Source: Spirochaetota bacterium | Lineage (GTDB): Bacteria > Spirochaetota > Spirochaetia > Treponematales > Rectinemataceae | Direction: 5' to 3' | Assembly: GCA_023421875.1 (NCBI GenBank) | Contig: JAEZSM010000183.1 | Coordinates: 1-14,020 of the forward strand | DNA length: 14,020 bases | Shown: piece by piece, positions 6,088-12,009 of the stretch | Position numbering within the stretch: position 1 is the first letter of the stretch | How the letters are laid out: every line of letters starts with the position of its first letter | Notes under the pieces: model-generated | Database searches by the model: none | Told to the model about the DNA's origin: nothing | Seen by the model: the letters and a program-made list of their open reading frames with translations, nothing else | Program-made: the position numbers and the translations under genes

Positions 6088-7398
6088 TCAAAATATTTCC
6101 AATATATCAAGCAAGAGCGGATTCAAGAGATCGAGACCCCGATCGTCGAGCCTCAGGTACTTTTCGTCCTCGATAAAACGATCCTTCCATTTTTCCAGAA
6201 CGGGAGCGATATGGGAATCCAGTCCGCGGCCGAAGCGCCGGGCGAAACGTCGCCTGTCCACACCCAGGCGAGTCCGTAGACCCATCATGACAAGCTCGAA
6301 GGCCGAATCCTTGCTGCCGATCCAGGATTGGCTCATGGACGCATCGGGATCAACTAGGTAGGCGTCCAACTCCCTGCTCTCCTCGATCCTGAGGCAGGCT
6401 GCGTTCTCGGCTGGCCCTGCGGCTCCTGCGGCGCTCCCGACTGCCCCAGCGGTCCCTGCGGCGCTCCCGTCGTCTCCGTTTGAGCCAAGCCCGCGGGCTA
6501 ACGCGGAATCAGCATCCTCGGACACCATCAGGCTCGACACAGCGCCGCTGCCTATGCCGATGTAGGAGTTCATCGACCAGTAGGCGGCATTGTGCAAAGA
6601 CTCTGCCCCCGGTGGACTGAAGTTGGAGACCTCGTAGCGCAGGCAACCCGCAGCCTCGAGGAGGCCTTCGGCTTTTTTCCGCGCCTCGTAGGCCGAGTCT
6701 TCGTCCGGCAGTCTCAGCGCTCCCTGACGGAGTTTTCTCTCCAACTCCGTTCCCTTCTCGATGCTGAGGTCGTAGACCGACACATGGTCGACGCCGGCAT
6801 CCAGAACCGAGCGGACCGAGGATTCAAGCGTCCCTGACCGCTGGCCGGGGATGCCTGCTATGAGATCCGCCGACACTTTCATGCCCGAGCCGCGGGCCAG
6901 GCTTAATGCTTTTTCGTTATCAGTGAGCCTCGCCCTCCGGCCAAGGGTCTCGAGCTCCCCGTCGTCCATACTCTGAATGCCTATGCTCAGCCTGTTGACG
7001 CCCCCAGCGGCCATGAGGGCGATTTTTTCTCCCGAGAGGGACTCGGGATTGGCTTCCACCGTCCATTCTTCCAGCGAAGCCCCAAAGAGATCGGAGAGTC
7101 GTCCCACGAGCGCTGAGAAGTGCTCGTCAGGGAGCAGGGTTGGAGTGCCGCCGCCTATGTAAAGGGTCTTCAGCGGTTCCGCGAGACAGGCTTTGAGCGC
7201 TGCGGCCCTACGTAGAAGAACGGCGACATAGGCTTGGGCATACTCGTTCCAGTTTTGAATCCCCCCTGCACAGCGGCCGAGGGCGAAGGAATGAAAATCG
7301 CAGTAAGCGCAGCGGGAGGAACAGAAGGGAATATGGATATAGAGGGCCCTGGGGACTTCAAACAGTTCGGCCCTACCCGCTGTTTCAGCAAGAATCAT
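6088..7398 (-). CDS. hemW: HemW heme chaperone (radical SAM, HemN-like)
   Basis: 436-residue radical-SAM protein of the HemN/HemW group. HemW binds heme and passes it to target proteins; it is often misannotated as oxygen-independent coproporphyrinogen oxidase. Seen: the CxxxCxxC cluster C26, C30, C33 (CSSRCAYC), the SAM-binding YIGGGTP (80-86), EANPES (115-120), the RLSIGIQS strand (136-143), DLIAGIPGQ (178-186) and HNAAYW (269-274). The last fits the HNxxYW heme-binding motif of HemW, which favours HemW over HemN. A HemN_C-like domain follows. Between the two lies a Gly/Ala-rich insert (about 304-335) made by a DNA tandem repeat. The start is fixed by an ATGA overlap with the stop of the upstream lepB-like gene. 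Confidence 0.93.
   Translation of the reverse strand: MILAETAGRAELFEVPRALYIHIPFCSSRCAYCDFHSFALGRCAGGIQNWNEYAQAYVAVLLRRAAALKACLAEPLKTLYIGGGTPTLLPDEHFSALVGRLSDLFGASLEEWTVEANPESLSGEKIALMAAGGVNRLSIGIQSMDDGELETLGRRARLTDNEKALSLARGSGMKVSADLIAGIPGQRSGTLESSVRSVLDAGVDHVSVYDLSIEKGTELERKLRQGALRLPDEDSAYEARKKAEGLLEAAGCLRYEVSNFSPPGAESLHNAAYWSMNSYIGIGSGAVSSLMVSEDADSALARGLGSNGDDGSAAGTAGAVGSAAGAAGPAENAACLRIEESRELDAYLVDPDASMSQSWIGSKDSAFELVMMGLRTRLGVDRRRFARRFGRGLDSHIAPVLEKWKDRFIEDEKYLRLDDRGLDLLNPLLLDILEIF
6413..6472. repeat. Imperfect 30-bp tandem duplication inside hemW
   Basis: Two 30-bp units (6413-6442 and 6443-6472). They share the exact 15-mer CCTGCGGCGCTCCCG at 6425-6439 and 6455-6469. It encodes two ten-residue Gly/Ala-rich units (GSAAGTAG and GSAAGAAG) in an insert outside the conserved HemW motifs. 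Confidence 0.75.
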
Positions 7399-8120
7399 AG
7401 AATGCGGATGTGCTTAAAAGGCCAATAGACGAGAATCACACGGCCGGAAAAGCGCTGGACGGACACGGGCCCCCAGAGGGAGGAGCCGTTGAGGGTACCG
7501 CGATTGTCACCCTCGACAAAATATTCGCCCGGTCCCAGTTCGATTACCTGCGAGACACTGTCATAAGCCTGGGCTGTTTCTGGAGAAAGACTGTCCAGCA
7601 GCTGATACGAACTGTCCGCCAGGGACTGCTCGGGCAAGTACGCTCCGCCGCTCCCTGTCTGGATTTCGTACCCAGCCTTGCTACGCCTGATTTTGTCCCC
7701 CGGCAGACCTATAACCCGGTAGATACCCGGGCTTGTCTCAGCATCCCCGTAGCGCTCTGCCATGGGCGAGTAGCGTTGAAGGGTAAAAAACCGGGCCAGG
7801 CTGTCCCAAATCGAGAAAAGCCTGTCCACGCTGGGAATGGGATCAGGATCCACGATGAGCAGCTCGCCCCGCTTAACCTCACTGAGAGCAGGGGTCTTGC
7901 CAAACCAAGTGCGGGCGCCGAAAGGCAGGGGAAATACCAGGACACTGTCGCCTTTGGCGAGTAAAGGTTCCATGGCCGCGGTCCTGAGGGTGTAAGACTG
8001 GACGAAGAAGCTCCTTAGAAAGGCGATCGTCAACAAAAATACGAGAACTCTGCCGAGGAGCTTCCGCCTCTTCCGCTTAGCGAAGACCTTTTCGGTATAG
8101 GACCTATGTCGGGAAAACAA
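7395..8120 (-). CDS. Signal peptidase I-like protein lacking both catalytic residues
   Basis: 241-residue S26-family protein with one N-terminal membrane segment (about 21-40) and an extracytoplasmic domain. The fold motifs are present: AMEPLL (49-54), VIGLPGDKI (136-144), EGDNRG (203-208) and LWGPVS (215-220). The nucleophile Ser of SM-x-P is Ala49 and the general base Lys before R-V-I-G-L-P-G-D is Tyr134. Both were checked in the codons (GCC ATG GAA; ATC TAC CGG). It should therefore have no signal peptidase activity through the known dyad. The start is TTG at 8120, supported by a perfect AGGAGG 6 nt upstream. It lies 60 bp after the intact lepB and its stop overlaps hemW (ATGA). The frame is intact, so it is a pseudoenzyme rather than a pseudogene. 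SpsA of Staphylococcus aureus, beside SpsB, is a known parallel. Confidence 0.9.
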   Translation of the reverse strand: MFSRHRSYTEKVFAKRKRRKLLGRVLVFLLTIAFLRSFFVQSYTLRTAAMEPLLAKGDSVLVFPLPFGARTWFGKTPALSEVKRGELLIVDPDPIPSVDRLFSIWDSLARFFTLQRYSPMAERYGDAETSPGIYRVIGLPGDKIRRSKAGYEIQTGSGGAYLPEQSLADSSYQLLDSLSPETAQAYDSVSQVIELGPGEYFVEGDNRGTLNGSSLWGPVSVQRFSGRVILVYWPFKHIRIL

Positions 8121-8126
8121 TGCCAG

Positions 8127-8132
8127 CCTCCT
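8127..8132 (-). promoter_or_regulatory. Shine-Dalgarno AGGAGG for the TTG start of the lepB-like gene
   Basis: Perfect AGGAGG, 6 nt before TTG 8120. It is the strongest ribosome binding site in the window and the reason for accepting a TTG start. The next in-frame Met is residue 50, inside the conserved AMEP motif. Confidence 0.8.
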
Positions 8133-8180
8133 ACCCTACCAGGGTGCGAAACGCCGAAGCAAGCCTAGGCGAAAGCGGCG

Positions 8181-9170
8181 CTAGCGGATGCGTCCCGCCC
8201 TCGAAAAAGGCCAATAGATAAAGAGGGCTCTGCCGAGGACCCTGCTCACGCTCACCGGACCGAAGTATCGTGCGTCCCGGGAATTGTCCCTGTTGTCGCC
8301 CAGGGGGAAGATTCTCCCCGGGGGAATGTACCAGCCCAAGCTGTAGCGCCTGTCCATCGCCGCGATACGGGGATCCGAGGGGTTCACTGCCCTGAGCTGC
8401 GAAACCCGCTCCATATCGTACGCAAAGGCGTCCCTATATGCGTAGGATGCCTGTGCCGAGCTCAGGGCGCTCTCCGCAGGCAATCCCGATTCTCTCAACG
8501 CAGAAGCCTTGCCCACCGCTTCGATCAGCTCGTAGCTTTTTTGGTCCACCATGCGTTCGGCGCGGTACGGTAGGCCCAGCTGGCGCATAAGGTCTTCTTC
8601 TTCGAACCAGGAAGCGGCGCCCTGGGGTTTTATGGAAAACTCTCCCCTCAGGACGCGCAGTCGATCACCCTCGAAGCCCACGGCTCGTTTTATCAGATAA
8701 TGAACCCGTTGTTCGCCGTTTTCGTCCCTGTCTATATCCACGAGCGTAAGGCTGAGCATATAGATGAACTGCTGCAGGATAGTGAAGACCGGGCCCTTGG
8801 ACAGGTAGCTCGGGTTCTCGAAAACGATAATCTGGCCGCGCTGGGGCTTGATGGGACTCGTAAGCTTGGCTACGCCGGGAAGGAGTTCGGGACCGAAGGA
8901 GAGCTTGTCGACAAAGATCATGTCGCCGATGAGAAGGCTTTTCTCCATGGACTCTGAGGGGATTCTATAATTTTGGAAAAAATATTGATTGATGACCAAT
9001 ACGACCGAGGCTGCCCATAGAATGGCGAAGAGCCAGTCCACAATGACATTGCGCCGCTGCTGCTTCATCTTCTCTTTAAGGCGGCGCTTCAGGCGGCGGG
9101 TGAGCAAGGATTCGGTAAAGCCCTGGAGCTTGAAAATGAAAGCGGTCGGTGCGGGGGGCTCTGTCTTCAT
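8181..9170 (-). CDS. lepB: Signal peptidase I
   Basis: Membrane serine protease that removes signal peptides from exported proteins. From ATG 9170 it has 329 residues. One membrane segment lies at about 42-63 after a very basic stretch (25-41, RRLKRRLKEKMKQQRRN). The catalytic Ser74 is in PSESM, Lys161 in LIKRAVGFEGD, and GDNRDNSRDARYFGPV (291-306) is the conserved box E. All dyad residues are present. Between Lys161 and box E there is a large, mostly helical, Ala/Glu-rich insert (about 185-285), and a hydrophobic patch (128-145) precedes the Lys box. An in-frame TTG at 9206 would add 12 residues, but it lies inside the predicted promoter. It is the first gene of the minus-strand operon, divergent from the FGE-domain gene. 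Confidence 0.95.
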   Translation of the reverse strand: MKTEPPAPTAFIFKLQGFTESLLTRRLKRRLKEKMKQQRRNVIVDWLFAILWAASVVLVINQYFFQNYRIPSESMEKSLLIGDMIFVDKLSFGPELLPGVAKLTSPIKPQRGQIIVFENPSYLSKGPVFTILQQFIYMLSLTLVDIDRDENGEQRVHYLIKRAVGFEGDRLRVLRGEFSIKPQGAASWFEEEDLMRQLGLPYRAERMVDQKSYELIEAVGKASALRESGLPAESALSSAQASYAYRDAFAYDMERVSQLRAVNPSDPRIAAMDRRYSLGWYIPPGRIFPLGDNRDNSRDARYFGPVSVSRVLGRALFIYWPFSRAGRIR

Positions 9171-9177
9171 TGACTCG

Positions 9178-9206
9178 AAAGTACCATGTTCGCACCGCGT
9201 TGACAA
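9178..9206 (-). promoter_or_regulatory. Weak candidate promoter for lepB
   Basis: TTGTCA (9206-9201) and TACTTT (9183-9178) with a 17-bp spacer on the minus strand. The -35 is good, the -10 matches at only three positions. If used, transcription would start 1-2 nt before ATG 9170. Confidence 0.3.
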
Positions 9207-9227
9207 GATCTAGACCCATCCTATACC
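9200..9227 (+). promoter_or_regulatory. Predicted promoter for the FGE-domain/smpB/rsmD operon
   Basis: A consensus TTGACA (9200-9205) and TATACC (9222-9227) with a 16-bp spacer. Transcription should start near 9234, about 3 nt before ATG 9237, with no Shine-Dalgarno in between. The -35 overlaps the candidate -35 of the divergent lepB promoter. Confidence 0.5.
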
Positions 9228-9236
9228 CTTTCGCCA

Positions 9237-10814
9237 ATGAAGGAAGATAAGAAGATCACCCAGGCGGACATCGACAGCGCCAAGGTACAGCTCGGTCCCC
9301 TGTGGGGGATTCCTGTCCGCGTCTATCTTCCTGTCGCCTACGCCGCCCTTTTCTTTTTGCTGCTCTTTCTTATTCTCGTCCTTCCGGGCATGCGAAAATA
9401 CGGCAGTTACCTCGTTTTTGAAGGGAAGCCCTCACCAGCCGCAATCTACAGTGAAGGGGACTATAAGGGAAGCAGCGGACAGAGGATATTTTTCCCCGCT
9501 GGAACCTATACCCTTCACATCGAGCATGAAGGCTTCGTTTCGCGGGATCTCGAACTGAAGGTGCCCGGCAGACTCCTAGGCAGCCTGTTCTTTCCCCGAA
9601 GACAGACAGTCTCTTTCGGCCTGAACACCCAGGATCCGGCCGCTTATCTGCAAACAGCCTTCGCCGAGCACTCATCCTGGGCGTTGAGTGGAAAGCCCAG
9701 CGCTCTGTACCAGATCCCGGCTGTCATTTCCGAGGCGGTCTTAAACCTAGCCCTGACGGGGGCGCTTCAGTCTAAGGACGAGCCTGAGGCATCCCAGACC
9801 GCGGCAGATTCTGGCCTGCCGACGGACCTGGATTTCGCCAGGGAACTGGCGGCGGCCAGCGCTTCCGCCGAATCGGCCCGGGACGGGCTTAGGGCGAGCG
9901 TCGGCTACACTTCCTCAGGGATCGTAAGTCCACTAAGCCTGGCGGATTCTGTAAGAATCATAACCGTCGCCCTCGGAAGCTCCCCTGGGTTCGCAGCCTA
10001 CGCCAAGGAGCTTATTCCTGGCGCGGCGCAGAAAATAAGCGCAGCTCTCGGCTCCCGCCAGGCCGCCCCTTCGGAAGGCACTGCCGTCCTCCCCAAGGCT
10101 CAGGGTAAAAAAAACCTGGCCGGCCAGGAATTCGTACTCTTTACGCCCGGCAGCATCGAGATGGGTGGCGAGGCGCCCTCGGGATCGCTGCTTTCCTATA
10201 CCAAAGCACTGCCCGCCTTCGGCCTGGCCGCATCTGAAGTGACAAACCGGCAATGGGCCCGGTTTTTGGATGAAAACCCCGAGTGGGCGCCTGCGAACAA
10301 GGCTGCCCTCATAGAAGAAGGCATGGTTGACGAAGACTACCTCTCAGCATGGAAGGGCCCGGACGATCTTCCCCTTACCGGCATTTCCTGGTTCGCCGCA
10401 ACCGCCTATTGCGACTGGCTCTCGGCCGGCTCAGAAAAATACCGCTTCGGGCTGCCGAACGAGGCAATGTGGGAAGCGGCGGCTAAAAGCGGAATGAGGG
10501 ACGCAGACAACCTGGCCAAGCCTGGGGGTATCTGGTCCGATGGCAAGCGAAGCGGTCCTGAACGCCCAGGCAGCGCAGGCGTTGACGCATCCGGCATCGC
10601 GGACATCTTCGGGAACGTATGGGAATGGAGCTCCGACAGCTACCTGCCCTATCCAGCCTTCTCCGCAGGCATATTCCAGAGCGCCGAGCGCTCGGTACGC
10701 GGCGGGTCCTGGGCCAATAAGCAGGGCTCAGTGGGCCTTAATTCCAGAGGAGGGCTCGAACCTTCCTGTTGCACGCCCTACCTGGGCTTCAGGCCTGCCC
10801 TGCTTACCCCATGA
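9237..10814 (+). CDS. Membrane-anchored PEGA-like/FGE-sulfatase (SUMF1) domain protein
   Basis: 525-residue protein. A short cytoplasmic N-terminus is followed by a membrane segment (about 29-50), so the rest is probably extracytoplasmic. Residues 56-130 resemble a PEGA-type beta domain (FEGKPSPAAIY, FFPAGTYTLHIEHEGF). A helical Ala-rich linker follows (about 135-290). Residues 297-523 form an FGE-sulfatase domain: FVLFTPGSIEMGG, SEVTNRQWARFL, LTGISWFAATAYCDWLS, FGLPNEAMWEAAA, DIFGNVWEW, SVRGGSW and YLGFRPAL. Formylglycine-generating enzyme has a catalytic Cys pair after RGGS; here that stretch reads SWANKQG, so enzyme activity is unlikely and a ligand-binding or structural role is more plausible. 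An adjacent Cys pair (511-512) is near the end. It heads an operon with smpB (ATGA overlap) and rsmD. Confidence 0.88.
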   Translation: MKEDKKITQADIDSAKVQLGPLWGIPVRVYLPVAYAALFFLLLFLILVLPGMRKYGSYLVFEGKPSPAAIYSEGDYKGSSGQRIFFPAGTYTLHIEHEGFVSRDLELKVPGRLLGSLFFPRRQTVSFGLNTQDPAAYLQTAFAEHSSWALSGKPSALYQIPAVISEAVLNLALTGALQSKDEPEASQTAADSGLPTDLDFARELAAASASAESARDGLRASVGYTSSGIVSPLSLADSVRIITVALGSSPGFAAYAKELIPGAAQKISAALGSRQAAPSEGTAVLPKAQGKKNLAGQEFVLFTPGSIEMGGEAPSGSLLSYTKALPAFGLAASEVTNRQWARFLDENPEWAPANKAALIEEGMVDEDYLSAWKGPDDLPLTGISWFAATAYCDWLSAGSEKYRFGLPNEAMWEAAAKSGMRDADNLAKPGGIWSDGKRSGPERPGSAGVDASGIADIFGNVWEWSSDSYLPYPAFSAGIFQSAERSVRGGSWANKQGSVGLNSRGGLEPSCCTPYLGFRPALLTP

Positions 10815-11278
10815 GCATCCCCGAACACGTAAAAATCCTGTCCCTCAACAGGAGAGCACGCTTCGACTATAGCGTCGAAGAAAGCCTCGAATGCGGCATC
10901 GAACTGAAGGGCAGCGAGGTGAAATCCATAAAGGAAGGCCGCTTTTCCTTTCCCGATTCCTATGCGGATCTCAAGGATGGCCAGGTATGGCTCAAAAACT
11001 TCCATGTCAACGAATATGTCTATTCCTCGGTCTTCGGCCACGATCCTGACCGCCCCAAGCGCCTTCTACTGCATCGCCAGGAGATCAAGCGCATCGATCG
11101 CCGGGTACGGGAAAAGGGCTACACCCTCATACCGCTCTCGTTCTATCTGAAAAAGGGGCTGGTCAAGGTTGAGCTGGGACTGTGCAAGGGCAAAAAGGCT
11201 TACGACAAGCGTGCGGTCATAAAGGAACGGGACATGGATAGGGAAATCCGCAGGGACTTCAAGTCCAGGCAGTGGTAG
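10811..11278 (+). CDS. smpB: SsrA-binding protein SmpB
   Basis: 155-residue RNA-binding protein that carries tmRNA to ribosomes stalled on broken mRNA (trans-translation). The family pattern is complete: LNRRARFDYSVEESLECGIE, ELKGSEVKSIKEGRFSF, VWLKNFHVNEY, RPKRLLLHRQEIKRI, KGYTLIPLSFYLKKGLVKVE, and LCKGKKAYDKRAVIKERD near the basic tail, which ends in SRQW. The start is ATG 10811 (MSIPEHVKI), which overlaps the upstream stop as ATGA; a TTG-started extension to 10769 only shadows the upstream gene. The ssrA (tmRNA) gene itself was not seen in the window. rsmD follows after 3 bp. Confidence 0.97.
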   Translation: MSIPEHVKILSLNRRARFDYSVEESLECGIELKGSEVKSIKEGRFSFPDSYADLKDGQVWLKNFHVNEYVYSSVFGHDPDRPKRLLLHRQEIKRIDRRVREKGYTLIPLSFYLKKGLVKVELGLCKGKKAYDKRAVIKERDMDREIRRDFKSRQW

Positions 11279-11281
11279 ACC

Positions 11282-11824
11282 ATGAGAATCACCGGTGGAA
11301 TTTATTGCGGCCGTACGATCGAGCTTCCAGATTCCAGCATGGAGATCCGCCCTGCCATGGACAGAATGCGAGAATCGGTCTTCGCTGTCCTGGGCGACCT
11401 GACAGGTCTTTCCTTTTTGGATCTCTTTTCAGGTTCGGGAATCATCGGGCTCGAAGCCTCGTCCAGGGGCGCCCATCCCGTGGTCTGCGTGGAGCGGGAC
11501 AGGGCTAAATTCCCCATTCTTCTAAAAAATGTATCGATATCCGAGCGCCATATCGAATGCAAGGCCCAACCTGTAGAACTTTTTCTGACCCGGAACCGCG
11601 AAGACTTCGACCTCGTCTTTCTGGATCCCCCCTTCCCTTACGCCTACCGACTCGAGCTGCTCAAGACGCTTTCAAAGAAAGAAAGCCTTAAGTCCGGCGG
11701 ACTGCTTCTCATCCACTACCCCAGGGAGGACCGGCTCCCGGATCGCGTCCATACCCTTTCTCTGGAAGACGAGCGCAGGTATGGCCGCTCCTTCGTGCGC
11801 TTTTACAGAAAAACAGGAGCCTAG
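11282..11824 (+). CDS. rsmD: 16S rRNA (guanine(966)-N(2))-methyltransferase RsmD
   Basis: 180-residue SAM-dependent methyltransferase that modifies G966 of 16S rRNA in the small subunit. Seen: the N-terminal MRITGGIYCGRTIEL; IRPAMDRMRESVF (22-34; RPT is usual, here RPA); SAM-binding FLDLFSGSGIIGLEASSRGA (45-64); the acidic VERDRAK strand (70-76); and catalytic FLDPPF (113-118). Length fits the family. It starts 3 bp after the smpB stop, with no strong Shine-Dalgarno, so coupled translation is likely. A probable terminator follows 20 bp downstream. Its pairing with smpB groups ribosome maturation and rescue functions. Confidence 0.95.
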   Translation: MRITGGIYCGRTIELPDSSMEIRPAMDRMRESVFAVLGDLTGLSFLDLFSGSGIIGLEASSRGAHPVVCVERDRAKFPILLKNVSISERHIECKAQPVELFLTRNREDFDLVFLDPPFPYAYRLELLKTLSKKESLKSGGLLLIHYPREDRLPDRVHTLSLEDERRYGRSFVRFYRKTGA

Positions 11825-11844
11825 GCCGCTCCTCGGAATCGAAC

Positions 11845-11880
11845 CCTAGCCGGAGCCCTGCCAGGTCTCTTAGGTTTTTT
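11845..11880 (+). terminator. Probable rho-independent terminator after rsmD
   Basis: CCTA (11845-11848) pairs with TAGG (11871-11874). Inside, GAG/CTC and CCT/AGG pair around a three-base loop, with small bulges. Six Ts follow at 11875-11880. The stem is imperfect, but position and T-run fit the end of the FGE-smpB-rsmD operon. Confidence 0.5.
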
Positions 11881-11891
11881 ATTCTTTCGCC

Positions 11892-11920
11892 TTGCTTTTC
11901 GCGAAAATATATCATATAGT
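11892..11920 (+). promoter_or_regulatory. Candidate promoter P1 of the TPR/rlmN unit
   Basis: TTGCTT (11892-11897) and TATAGT (11915-11920) with a 17-bp spacer. The predicted start is near 11927, about 5 nt before the first arm of the leader inverted repeats, giving an 83-nt leader. The -10 is strong, the -35 weak. Confidence 0.45.
11896..11907. promoter_or_regulatory. Perfect 12-bp palindrome, operator candidate
   Basis: TTTTCGCGAAAA overlaps the end of the P1 -35 and fills much of the P1 spacer. A dimeric regulator bound here would compete with RNA polymerase. No regulator gene is adjacent. Confidence 0.4.
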
Positions 11921-11949
11921 TGTCGGACATACAGAAAGCATCGCATAAT
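11920..11949 (+). promoter_or_regulatory. Alternative candidate promoter P2 of the TPR/rlmN unit
   Basis: TTGTCG (11920-11925) and CATAAT (11944-11949) with an 18-bp spacer. If P2 is used, transcription starts near 11956 and the two left arms of the inverted repeats act as DNA around the -10 rather than as RNA. Confidence 0.3.
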
Positions 11950-11998
11950 AAGATAAGGTAAAAATGTACATTATCATAAAATACGCTTTCTGATGCGA
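11932..11998 (+). repeat. Two crossing inverted repeats in the TPR leader
   Basis: Arm a CAGAAAGC (11932-11939) is complementary to GCTTTCTG (11985-11992). Arm b TCGCAT (11941-11946) is complementary to ATGCGA (11993-11998). The order a-b-a'-b' is that of a pseudoknot or of two competing stems. Arm b' touches the GAGGA ribosome binding site (11997-12001) of the TPR gene, so pairing could hide it. The loop between b and a' is 38 nt and AT-rich, and contains the palindrome AATGTACATT (11963-11972). Confidence 0.5.
11964..11993 (+). CDS. Possible nine-codon upstream ORF in the TPR leader
   Basis: ATG at 11964 is preceded by AAGG at a 5-nt spacing and reads MYIIIKYAF, then TGA at 11991-11993. 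It would cover arm a' of the leader inverted repeat and stop at arm b', a few bases before the Shine-Dalgarno of the TPR gene. Translating it would open the predicted RNA pairing. It is very short and could be chance. Confidence 0.25.
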   Translation: MYIIIKYAF

Positions 11999-12009
11999 GG
12001 ATAAAAAAT

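Noticed and set aside
6060..6110. Upstream TTG extension of the isomerase-like gene
   Set aside because: It overlaps hemW and lacks a ribosome binding site, while GAGGAG sits 6 nt before ATG 6059.
8121..8180. Possible REP-like hairpin between the two lepB genes (CGCCG...CGGCG with an inner GCCTAGGC)
   Set aside because: The outer stem is only 5 bp with a long loop, and no second copy was seen in the window.
9171..9206. TTG start at 9206 for lepB
   Set aside because: It would place the start codon in the predicted -35 element. The added 12 residues show nothing conserved, although an AGGATGG upstream leaves some doubt.
11821..11910. A tRNA gene on the minus strand
   Set aside because: Only the T-loop core matches; the T stem mispairs after two base pairs and no matching acceptor arm is present.
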